From assembly GCA_951812535.1 (NCBI GenBank), contig CATOSK010000001.1:124001-188000 (forward strand): a stretch of 64,000 bases of DNA, read 5' to 3'. This document shows positions 42,676 through 50,946 of this stretch, one piece after another; position 1 is the stretch's first letter; every line of letters starts with the position of its first letter. The notes beneath the pieces were generated by a model, which was not told the origin of the DNA, searched no databases, and was given only the letters and a program-made list of their open reading frames with translations. A program made the translations under genes and the position numbers. Source of the DNA: an uncultured Dehalococcoidia bacterium (GTDB taxonomy: Bacteria > Chloroflexota > Dehalococcoidia > Lucifugimonadales > UBA3495).

Positions 42676-43782
42676 ATGGAACGGCCCATATTTCAACCCC
42701 TCGGCACTCCCGCATTGGAGTTGGACACCCCCGCTCTCGTCGTGGACCTTGACCTGATGGAACAGAACATCCAGGTCGTTCACTCCGTCTTTGATGACTC
42801 CAGCGCTGTTCTCCGTCCCCATGTTTCCTGCCACGGTTGCCCCAACATCGCCCGCGCCCAGGTCGCGGCCCGCAATGCTCAGGGCGTTGCCGTCTCCACC
42901 GTCGGGGAAGCGGAGGTCTTCTGCCAGGCCGGGTTTGACGACGTCTTCGTGGCCAACCAGGTCGTCACCCGTCCCAAGATCCGCCGCCTCTGCGCCCTGG
43001 CCCATTCTGCCTCAATCGCCGTCGCCGTCGACAACTCTGACAATCTGGCCCTCCTGTCCTCCCTGGCCGCCGAAGCCGGGGTAACCCTCGGCCTTTGGGT
43101 GGAGCTTGACGCGGGTCAGGCCCGTTGCGGGGTAGCCCCTGGTTCCGATGCCGTCGACCTCGCCCGGGCCGTTGTTGCCGCGGACAACGTCGAATTCCGT
43201 GGTCTGACAATCTCGGAGCCCACCAGCCCTCCCTCGGATTCCGACCCCATCGCTCCCGATATCGGCGACTTGGTCCAACCCGTCCTGGAGACGGCCCGCT
43301 GGTTGGAGCAAACCAGCACTCCCGTTCCCGGCATCAGCGTCGCCTCGTCCTACGACTACATCCAGGCATCCGCCATCGGGGGGATCACCGAAGTCCAGGC
43401 CAGCGTTTACCCCCTGGGGGATCATCAATTCTGCCTCCGGCGCCGCGAACTTTCCCGGTCCGCCCGCATCCTGGCCTCCGTCCTGAGCCACCCCGTGCCC
43501 CATCGCGCCGTCGTGGATGCAGGTCACAAAGCCACCGGACCCGATTTGGGCGTCGCCTTCGCCGAGGGCATTCCCGGAGCAGTGGCTGCGCGGTTCAGCG
43601 CCGAGCATGGCATCCTGGACCTCGTTGGTTCGGCCACCGCCCGCCTCCATCCTAACGACAAAGTCTGGTTGACTCCCTACAATCTCTCTCTCTGTGTCAA
43701 CCAGTACGACTACTTCCGCGCCGTCCGCAACGGCCGCCTCGAAGGATTCTGGCCCATCGCCTCCCGCGGAAGGTTCGACTAG
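42676..43782 (+). CDS. D-threonine-aldolase-like fold-III protein lacking the PLP lysine
   Basis: The 368-residue protein has the alanine-racemase N-terminal barrel of the D-serine dehydratase/D-threonine aldolase family: LDTPALVVDLDLMEQNI, GVAVSTVGEAEVFCQAGFDD and LWVELDAGQARCGV. The motif RPHxKTHK, which supplies the PLP lysine, reads RPHVSCHG (47-54), with Ser51 and Gly54 in place of both lysines. SAEHGIL is kept but the usual HxC metal pair reads NLS in TPYNLSLCVN. Ordinary catalysis is therefore unlikely. It is 57 bp upstream of a paralogue that retains the lysine. A regulatory or heterodimer role is possible. Confidence 0.78.
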   Translation: MERPIFQPLGTPALELDTPALVVDLDLMEQNIQVVHSVFDDSSAVLRPHVSCHGCPNIARAQVAARNAQGVAVSTVGEAEVFCQAGFDDVFVANQVVTRPKIRRLCALAHSASIAVAVDNSDNLALLSSLAAEAGVTLGLWVELDAGQARCGVAPGSDAVDLARAVVAADNVEFRGLTISEPTSPPSDSDPIAPDIGDLVQPVLETARWLEQTSTPVPGISVASSYDYIQASAIGGITEVQASVYPLGDHQFCLRRRELSRSARILASVLSHPVPHRAVVDAGHKATGPDLGVAFAEGIPGAVAARFSAEHGILDLVGSATARLHPNDKVWLTPYNLSLCVNQYDYFRAVRNGRLEGFWPIASRGRFD

Positions 43783-43839
43783 ACCTGTGCTTCACCCCGG
43801 TTTTCCGCCGCAGTTGTGATATTCAGGAGTTGACTCATC

Positions 43840-44943
43840 ATGGACCAAAGCTATCGTCCCCCCGTCGGGACCCCCGTGGAAGACTTGGACACCCCGTGCC
43901 TCGTCCTCGATCTCGATGCCCTTGACCACAACATCGACGTCATGGCCGATTACTACCGGGACCGCCCCAGCAAGCTGCGCGGGCACAGCAAGAACCACAA
44001 GACCCCGGCCATCGCCACCCGCCAGATCCGCCGGGGCGGGACTGTCGGAGGAGTCTGCGCCGCCAAGGTCTCCGAGGCCGAGGTCATGGTCCATAGCGGC
44101 ATTCCCAGCGTCCTCGTCACCAGCGAAATCGTGGCTCCCTACAAGATCGAACGCCTCTGCGCCCTCGCCCGGGAGGCCGAGGTCATCGTCGCCTGCGAGT
44201 CCGAGGCCAATGCCTCCGAGCTCTCCCGCGCCGCCGTCTCCCAGGGAGTTGAACTGGGAGTCCTCATTGAGCAGGAAACCGGCCTCCTGCGTTGCGGGGT
44301 CCAGGACCCCGGCCAGGGAGTGACCCTGGCCCGCACGATCGGCGAGCTTCCCGGCCTGGCCTTCCGCGGCATAATGAGCCACCAGATGATGGCCCAGCCG
44401 TCCTCGGATCGGGAAGAACGCGCCATCGAGGGCCGCCGCATAATCCAGGGTGTCGTCGACTTCAAGGATGCTCTGGAATCCGCCGGACTCCCAGTGGAGA
44501 TCGTCTCTACCGGCGAGACCTGGAGCTACGACATCGCCGGAGAAATCCCCGGCGTCACCGAAATCCAGGGCGGCACCTACCTCCTCATGGAGACGGCCTA
44601 TTCCTACATGGAGGACTTTCAGTTCGCCGGCCGCGTCCTCTCAACCATCATCAGCACTCCTCGGCAAGGCGTTGCCGTCGGCGACGCCGGCATCCGGGCC
44701 GTCGGAGCCATGAAAGGCGTCCCCGCCGTCGCTGATCGTCCCGGCGTTGTCTGTGAGCGCCTCGACCTTGACCACGCCGTTTTCCGAACAGGGCCGGAGA
44801 CATCCCTTCGAGTTGGAGACCAGCTTTCTCTGATTCCAGGCCAGCAGGACGCCATGGTGTCCCGCTGGGACCGCTTCATCGGCCTCCGCAACGGCAAGGT
44901 GGAAGAAGTATGGGACATAACCGCCCGCGGCTGCCACAGCTGA
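43840..44943 (+). CDS. D-threonine-aldolase-like PLP enzyme with catalytic lysine
   Basis: The 367-residue paralogue has LDTPCLVLDLDALDHNIDVM and the PLP motif RGHSKNHKTPAIA with K51 in place. GVCAAKVSEAEVMVHSGIPS, LIEQETGLLRCGV and STGETWSYDIAGEIPGVTEI follow. In the C-terminal barrel the HxD/HxC metal motif reads PGQQDAM, so His is replaced by Gln. The family cleaves D-threonine, dehydrates D-serine or acts on related beta-hydroxy amino acids. Its exact substrate is unclear. Start ATG follows a weak AGGAG site. Confidence 0.82.
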   Translation: MDQSYRPPVGTPVEDLDTPCLVLDLDALDHNIDVMADYYRDRPSKLRGHSKNHKTPAIATRQIRRGGTVGGVCAAKVSEAEVMVHSGIPSVLVTSEIVAPYKIERLCALAREAEVIVACESEANASELSRAAVSQGVELGVLIEQETGLLRCGVQDPGQGVTLARTIGELPGLAFRGIMSHQMMAQPSSDREERAIEGRRIIQGVVDFKDALESAGLPVEIVSTGETWSYDIAGEIPGVTEIQGGTYLLMETAYSYMEDFQFAGRVLSTIISTPRQGVAVGDAGIRAVGAMKGVPAVADRPGVVCERLDLDHAVFRTGPETSLRVGDQLSLIPGQQDAMVSRWDRFIGLRNGKVEEVWDITARGCHS

Positions 44944-45372
44944 CCCCTTCCCCTGGATTGTCTCCCAAGCATCGCCGCGTATATTGGGACCGAGGTCCAT
45001 CCCCTACCGCCATTCCCTACTCAACACCCCAATAAGAAAGGCTCGCCGCCCGGCGAACCTTGACCATGCCGTTCGGACCCTCCCCCGGAGGGTCACGGTT
45101 TCGGCCCTCAATGGTCCCATCTCACCTGTAACGCCAGCCAGTCCCTCCGCGACAACCCTGGATAGGTGGCTTTAACCTTCCTGACCTTTGCCGGAGAGCG
45201 TTGGACCAGCACCCTCCTCCGCAAGATTTCACCCAGCTTCATCCTGTCCCTCTCCCTCGGATACATACTGATGCCCGTTTTCCAAAACACGGCCACCATA
45301 AACACTTGGTGCGGTGCTGACTATTCCTACGAATGAACCGCCTCTTCGGTTGCCCTCAAAGGCCGGAACAAC
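44944..45372. other. Intergenic region between convergent PLP-enzyme and fhs genes
   Basis: In 429 bp I find one hairpin: AAGG plus TCGCCG paired with CGGCGA plus CCTT (45038-45061), a likely terminator for the PLP-enzyme operon. A 65-codon minus-strand frame (45108-45305) has no ribosome site and no family resemblance, perhaps debris. Confidence 0.45.
45037..45061 (+). terminator. Probable terminator hairpin after the PLP-enzyme pair
   Basis: The inner stem TCGCCG/CGGCGA has a 2-nt loop and is extended by AAGG/CCTT across one mismatch. Only TT follows, so strength is moderate. Confidence 0.45.
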
Positions 45373-47004
45373 CTAGCTCAACCCGATGATATCCCCCGCT
45401 GGTGTCACGTCCATATCCAGGGCCCGCGGCCGTGTGGGCAGCCCCGGCAGCGTCTCAATCGGCCCGGCAAGAGCGTAGAGGAACCCGGCTCCCACCGATG
45501 CCCGGATATCCACGATCGGGAAGGTGTACCCCGAAGGCCGTCCCTTCAACGAAGGGTTATGCGAAATCGACAGATGGGTCTTGGCCATGCAGATTGGCAG
45601 TTGTCCCCATCCCTGCGCCTCGAAGTTCCGAAGCTGCCGCCGAGCCGCCGGAGTCCAGCTCACCCTCTCGGCGTTGTACACCGTCTTCGCCAGTGCCAGT
45701 GCCTTTTCCTCCGCCGAAGCCTCTATCGGATACGCGAAAGTGACCTCGGGGGCATCCCCCGCCGCCGCCATCACCCGTTCCCCCAGCTCTGTAGCGCCGT
45801 CGCCGCCTTGTGCGAAACCGTCGCACTCGGCTGCCGAATCGGCCCCTGCCTGCAGCGCGATCTCTTTCACCGCCGCCAGTTCTTCGGCACTGTCCGTCTG
45901 GAACCGGTTGATCGCCACCACCACCGGCAGGTTGAAACTCTTGACGATGCCGATGTGATGCTCCAGGTTGGGGCCTCCCGCCACCACCGCCTCGACATCC
46001 GGTTTGTCCAGGTTCCTCCGCAGGGTTCCCCCGTGCCACTTCAGCGCCCGGACCGATGCAACCAGCACCACCGCGTTCGGGATCAATCCACTCTGCCGCG
46101 CCTTGATGTGCATGAACTTCTCGAACCCCAGGTCGGACCCAAACCCCGCCTCCGTAACCACGTAGTCCGCGTAACCCAACGCCATCCGGTCCGCGATTAT
46201 CGAGTTGCACCCGTGGGCTATGTTCCCGAAAGGCCCCGCGTGGATCAGTGACGGCTGCCCTTCCTGCGTCTGCACCATGTTCGGCATGATGGCGTGCCGC
46301 AGCAGCGCCAGCAGCGATCCCGCGAACCCCAGGCTGCCCACCGTCACCGGCGCACCGGACCGCGTCCATCCCACCACCACTCGGGAAAGCCGCTCCCGCA
46401 AGTCCTCCAGGTCTGCAGAGAGCGCTAGGATCGCCATGATCTCCGACGCCGCGATGAAATCAAACCGCGTTTCCCGCAGCGGGCTGTTGTTGGCCCCTCC
46501 CACGCCCGCCACCAGCGCCCGCAACGCCCGGTCCGAAGCGTCCGTCACCCGCGACCACCGGATACCGGTCGCGTCCATCTCCCCCTCCGGGCTCCGGAAC
46601 ACCGCATTGTCCACCAGTGCCGCCAGCAGGTTGTGGGCCGACCCCACCGCGTGGGCGTCGCCCGTGAAGTGAATGTTGATCTCGTCGTCCGGGACGACCG
46701 TCGCCCTGCCGCCGCCGGTCCCGCCCCCCTTGATCCCGAAGATCGGCCCCAGCGAAGGCTCCCGCAGTGTCACCACGGCGTTCTTCCCCAGCTTCCCCAG
46801 CCCCTGCGTCAACCCCACCGCCGTCGTCGTCTTCCCCTCTCCCGCCGGCGTTGGAGTGATCCCCGTCACCACCACCAGCTTCCCTCTCCGTTCCGCCGGC
46901 TCCTTCATCGCCTCAAGCGAAATCTTGGCCTTGTACCGGCCGTAGGGAATCAGGTGCTCCTCGTCAACTCCCAAGCGCTCCGCAATCACGTTAATTGGTT
47001 CCAT
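45373..47004 (-). CDS. fhs: Formate-tetrahydrofolate ligase
   Basis: The 543-residue enzyme makes 10-formyl-THF from formate, THF and ATP. It shows the P-loop TPTPAGEGKTT (50-60), REPSLGPIFGIKGGG, INIHFTGDAHAVGSAHNLLA, GFAGSLLALL, FGNIAHGCNSI and VTEAGFGSDLGFEKFM. GGGAGG precedes the ATG by 5 nt. It lies 75 bp downstream of metH on the same strand, linking formate uptake into folate with methyl transfer to homocysteine. No other Wood-Ljungdahl genes are in the window. Confidence 0.96.
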   Translation of the reverse strand: MEPINVIAERLGVDEEHLIPYGRYKAKISLEAMKEPAERRGKLVVVTGITPTPAGEGKTTTAVGLTQGLGKLGKNAVVTLREPSLGPIFGIKGGGTGGGRATVVPDDEINIHFTGDAHAVGSAHNLLAALVDNAVFRSPEGEMDATGIRWSRVTDASDRALRALVAGVGGANNSPLRETRFDFIAASEIMAILALSADLEDLRERLSRVVVGWTRSGAPVTVGSLGFAGSLLALLRHAIMPNMVQTQEGQPSLIHAGPFGNIAHGCNSIIADRMALGYADYVVTEAGFGSDLGFEKFMHIKARQSGLIPNAVVLVASVRALKWHGGTLRRNLDKPDVEAVVAGGPNLEHHIGIVKSFNLPVVVAINRFQTDSAEELAAVKEIALQAGADSAAECDGFAQGGDGATELGERVMAAAGDAPEVTFAYPIEASAEEKALALAKTVYNAERVSWTPAARRQLRNFEAQGWGQLPICMAKTHLSISHNPSLKGRPSGYTFPIVDIRASVGAGFLYALAGPIETLPGLPTRPRALDMDVTPAGDIIGLS

Positions 47005-47079
47005 AGGACCTCCCCAAGGAAGAAAACTGGGCCGTCATCAGGGGATACTTTGGAGGAAAACGGTCGGCGGAGACACCTG

Positions 47080-50000
47080 CTATCCGGAAGTTATCTCTCG
47101 CTCCAGCCGCTCAATATCAACCTCGTCCAGGTTGAAATACTTCGCGTCCGGGTGATGGAACACCAGCGCCGACACCGACCCCTCCGGGTCCATCATGAAC
47201 CCTTCCGTCAACTCAACACCGATATTCCCCGTCACGTCCAGCAGCCGGAAAAGCTGTTCCTGGTCCTCCAAACGCGGGCATGCCGGATACCCAAAGGAGT
47301 ACCGCCGCCCCTGGTACTGCGTCCTGAACAAATCCGTGTAGGACAACCCTGGAGGGTCCCCAATCCCCCACATCTGCCGCATCTGCTGGTGCAGCAATTC
47401 GGCGAACCCTTCCGCTCCTTCCAGCCCCAGCACCTGCAGGATATGAGAGTTGAGAAACTCCCCCTCCGCCTTCCACCGCTCCGAAAGCTCCCGGACTCCC
47501 GGCCCGATGGTTGTCGTGAACATCCCCACGTAGTCCATCACCCCCGACTCCACTGGCATCGCATAGTCGGAGAGGCACAACCCCTCCCGCTGTGACTGCC
47601 GCCCGAAGTAGAACCGCTCCAAGACCGTTTTTCCGTCCGGGCTGTAGACCAGCAGCCACTGTCCGTCCGACTGGCACGGGAAAAACTTGAACACCGCGTT
47701 GGCGTTGATAGTTGGATCGGACAGAATCGCATCTTCCACCCGCCGCACCGAGTCCCTCAACTCCACGGCACCCGGGTCCCCGGTTTCCAGGGCATCCGCG
47801 AATCTCCCCTTGTACCCCAGATGCCTGACATACAGCATTTGCGGGTTGATAAAAGGGAATATCCGTTCCAGGTCGTATTCCTTGATTACATGCAGCCGCA
47901 GGTCGGGCGGCGTTGGAATCGCGAAGTCATGCCTGACCTTCGCCGGGGCCACATCTTGCACCGGAGCCGCCGCGGCCTGCCGGTTCTGGTCCGCATTAAG
48001 CAGGTTCTCCGTCTCCGCATCCACGGACGCCGCCAGGTGCTGCCGCTCATCCGCATCCTGCAGGGTGTTGGCCAGCGCCAAGCCGGTCATCGCGTCTTGG
48101 GAATAGACCACCATGCCGTCGTACTCCGGTGCGATCCTCAGCCTTGTAAAGCGGTTCGACAATGCCGCGCCGCCCACCAGGATGGGCGCTTCAACGCCGG
48201 CTTGCCGGAAGTCCCGGGCTGTCTCGACCATCATCTGCGCCGACTTTACCAGGAGCCCGGACAAGCCAATAATGTCCGGCTGGTGCTCCCGGTAAGCCTC
48301 AATCAAGTCCTGCGGCGGGACTTTGATCCCCAGGTTCACCACGTCGTACCCATTGTTGGACAGGATGATCTCCACCAGGTTCTTGCCGATGTCATGGACG
48401 TCTCCCTTCACCGTCGCCAGCACCACTTTGCCCTTGGTCGCGGCACCCATCCGGTCCATGTGCGGCTCCAGGTGGGCCACTGCGAACTTCATCGACTCCG
48501 CCGACTGGAGCACTTCCGCCACGATTAGTTGGTTGGCGTTGAACTGCCGGCCCACTTCGTCCATTCCCGCCATCAGCGGCCCGTTGATGATTTCCAGTGG
48601 AGCCCGCCCCTGCAGGGCCTCGTCCAAGTCATCGGCCAGCCCTTCCTTGCTTCCTTCGATGATCGCCAGGGCCAGCCGCTCGTCCAGCGGCAGGCTCAAC
48701 CGTTCCTCGGCGGTGGCCTTGGGCGCTTTATCCCGGAAATACCCCGCGAACGCCGCCACCGGGTCCTCGCCCTGATTCCAGATCAGGTCTTCAGAAAGCT
48801 TCTTCTCCTCGTCGGGGATGGATGCGTACCGTTGCATCAGCTCCGAGTTGACGATTGCCATGTCCAGCCCGGCCTGAACGCAGTGGTAGAGGAAAACCGA
48901 GTTGAAAACTTCCCGTCCCGCCGGAGGCAGCCCGAAGGAGACGTTTGAAATTCCCAAAACCGTCTTGGTGTTGGGCAGCGCCTCCTTGATCAAGCGCACC
49001 CCATCGATCGTTTCCGCCGCCGACCCCACGTAGTTCTCATCCCCGGTTCCCGCCGGAAACACCAGCGGATCGAAGATAATGTCCTGTTCCGGCACGCCGT
49101 ACTTCTCGGTCAGCAGCTTGTGCGACCGCAGGGCCACCTCCAGCTTTCGTTCCTTGGTGACGGCCTGCGCTTGCTCCTTGTCGTCGTCGATGCACCCCAC
49201 AACGAGTGCGGCCCCGTAGCGCTGTGCCAGGGGGACCACGGCCCGGAACCGCGTTTCTCCGTCTTCCAGGTTGATGGAGTTGATTATCGACTTCCCCTGC
49301 AGGCGCTTCAGCGACTCCTCGATGACCATCGCATCCGTGGAGTCGATCATAATCGGCGCCTTGACCTTCTTGGTCACGAAGTCCAGGAACTGGATCACGT
49401 CGCTCAACTCGTCCCGGTCCGGGTCCTGCAAACAAACGTCCAGGACATGGGCCCCGTTCCTCACCTGCCGCCGCCCCACTTCTGACGCTTCCTCGAAGCC
49501 CCCCCGCCCGATCAGCCGTCGGAACTGCCGGCTGCCCAGCACGTTGGTCCGTTCTCCTACCACCACCGGACGGGTGTCCTCGTCCACCACCAGCGCCTCA
49601 ATCCCGGAAACTCTGGTTTCGTTTGGCTGTGCCGATTCCCGTGGCTTTGCGTCAGCCACCGTTTCCGCCAGGCTCGCGATGTGCCCTGGACCGGTCCCGC
49701 AGCACCCGCCCACCACGTTCAACCAGCCTTGCTGGACAAAGCGCCCGATGGTCCCACTCACCATCTCGGCCGTCTGGTTATAGTTGCCGTTCTCGTCCGG
49801 CAGCCCGGCATTCGGAACGCAGGCAATCGGAAAACGCGATAGCCCGGCCAGGGTGCGGATGTGGTCTGTCATGAAGTCCGGCCCCGTGGCGCAGTTGAAC
49901 CCTATCCACAGCAGGTCCCGGTGCGCCAGTGACGTGTAGAACGCCTCCGCGTCCTGTCCCGCCAGCAGGGTTCCCATCGGCTCTATGGTGCCTTGCACCG

Positions 50001-50583
50001 CCACTGGGATCGACCATCCCAGCTCAGCGAAGGCCCGGTCCACCCCGTCCAGACCGGCCTTCACATTGATCGTGTCCTGGCTCGTTTCCAGCAGCAGCAG
50101 GTCCGCCCCGCCCTCCATCAACCCCGCCGCCTGCTCCTGGAAAGCCTCGGCCAGCTCGTCGAAGGTCACCCCTCCAGTCACGGATATAGTCTTGGTCGTT
50201 GGCCCCATCGAACCAGCCACGAAACGCGGCTGCCCGTCCTCTCCTGCCTCATCCGCCGCTTCCCGTGCTATGGCCGCCGCTTCCCGGTTCAGTCGCCGCG
50301 CCTCGGAAGCCAGGTCATACTCCGCCAGGACGACCGATGTCGCCCCAAAGGTGTTGGTCTCGATGATGTCCGCGCCCGCGTCCAGGTATTCCTTGTGAAT
50401 GTCTTTGATGACGTCCGGGCGCGTCACCACGAGGTACTCGTTGCACCCCTCGTACTCGGCCCCGCCGAAGTCGTCCGGCCCCAACCCCCGTGCCTGTATC
50501 TGGGTACCCATCGCCCCATCTACTACGAGAATCCGTTGATGGATTGCTGTTTTAAGCGCATCTATGCGCTCGTATATCGTCAT
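47080..50583 (-). CDS. metH: Cobalamin-dependent methionine synthase
   Basis: ATG 50583 gives a 1167-residue protein with all four modules. The homocysteine domain has LVVDGAMGTQIQARGL and zinc cysteines in FNCATG and GGCCGTG. The folate domain has GERTNVLGSRQFRRLI and the DSTD block. The B12 domain has VKGDVHDIGKNLVEI, with the axial His at about residue 730, then LSGLLVKSAQMM and GGAALSNRF. The C-terminal activation domain has RYSFGYPACPRLEDQEQLF. It transfers the methyl group of methyl-THF to homocysteine by way of cobalamin. fhs follows in the same operon. Confidence 0.96.
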   Translation of the reverse strand: MTIYERIDALKTAIHQRILVVDGAMGTQIQARGLGPDDFGGAEYEGCNEYLVVTRPDVIKDIHKEYLDAGADIIETNTFGATSVVLAEYDLASEARRLNREAAAIAREAADEAGEDGQPRFVAGSMGPTTKTISVTGGVTFDELAEAFQEQAAGLMEGGADLLLLETSQDTINVKAGLDGVDRAFAELGWSIPVAVQGTIEPMGTLLAGQDAEAFYTSLAHRDLLWIGFNCATGPDFMTDHIRTLAGLSRFPIACVPNAGLPDENGNYNQTAEMVSGTIGRFVQQGWLNVVGGCCGTGPGHIASLAETVADAKPRESAQPNETRVSGIEALVVDEDTRPVVVGERTNVLGSRQFRRLIGRGGFEEASEVGRRQVRNGAHVLDVCLQDPDRDELSDVIQFLDFVTKKVKAPIMIDSTDAMVIEESLKRLQGKSIINSINLEDGETRFRAVVPLAQRYGAALVVGCIDDDKEQAQAVTKERKLEVALRSHKLLTEKYGVPEQDIIFDPLVFPAGTGDENYVGSAAETIDGVRLIKEALPNTKTVLGISNVSFGLPPAGREVFNSVFLYHCVQAGLDMAIVNSELMQRYASIPDEEKKLSEDLIWNQGEDPVAAFAGYFRDKAPKATAEERLSLPLDERLALAIIEGSKEGLADDLDEALQGRAPLEIINGPLMAGMDEVGRQFNANQLIVAEVLQSAESMKFAVAHLEPHMDRMGAATKGKVVLATVKGDVHDIGKNLVEIILSNNGYDVVNLGIKVPPQDLIEAYREHQPDIIGLSGLLVKSAQMMVETARDFRQAGVEAPILVGGAALSNRFTRLRIAPEYDGMVVYSQDAMTGLALANTLQDADERQHLAASVDAETENLLNADQNRQAAAAPVQDVAPAKVRHDFAIPTPPDLRLHVIKEYDLERIFPFINPQMLYVRHLGYKGRFADALETGDPGAVELRDSVRRVEDAILSDPTINANAVFKFFPCQSDGQWLLVYSPDGKTVLERFYFGRQSQREGLCLSDYAMPVESGVMDYVGMFTTTIGPGVRELSERWKAEGEFLNSHILQVLGLEGAEGFAELLHQQMRQMWGIGDPPGLSYTDLFRTQYQGRRYSFGYPACPRLEDQEQLFRLLDVTGNIGVELTEGFMMDPEGSVSALVFHHPDAKYFNLDEVDIERLEREITSG

Positions 50584-50946
50584 TAATCGCAACCTTGAAA
50601 CTAAGTTATCACTGCCCAAAGGCTACCCATTCCCTGGGTCTCTGTCAAACCGTAGGAGTCATAATTGGTCCGTTTCGGATGGGACACGACACCCTTCGTT
50701 GACCGGCACTTGGCCTTCAGGACGTCCTGTGACCAGACCCTCATCTCCGTAGGGTCCGATCTGGCTTTCCCAACTCCCGGCGCCGCCGGACGTCACACCC
50801 GCGCCCGATGGTCTGGCCTCGTCACTCTTCCACGCTCCCGCCGGGGCGCGCCGGTATTCATGCCTGCTGCGGCGAGTGCATCCCCAGCGGCAACGTACCA
50901 GGTGGGCGATGACCTCACCCGTCTTAGGAAGGAATCATGAACGGCG
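50584..50946. other. Intergenic region between metH and the M1 aminopeptidase gene
   Basis: Both genes are on the minus strand. The 363 bp hold a probable metH promoter (50620-50648) and nothing else that I can support. I looked for cobalamin, SAM and SAH riboswitch motifs and found none complete. Confidence 0.45.
50620..50648 (-). promoter_or_regulatory. Probable metH-fhs promoter
   Basis: On the minus strand TTGACA (50648-50643), a 17-bp spacer and TAGCCT (50625-50620), 37 bp before the metH start. The -35 box is perfect, the -10 box weak. Confidence 0.5.

Noticed and set aside
45108-45305. 65-codon minus-strand open frame in the gap before fhs
   Set aside because: No ribosome site, no recognisable domain, unusual composition; more likely non-coding or debris.
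50584-50946. Cobalamin, SAM or SAH riboswitch before metH
   Set aside because: A short AGCCAG-like string is present on the minus strand, but the other conserved blocks of these riboswitches are missing.
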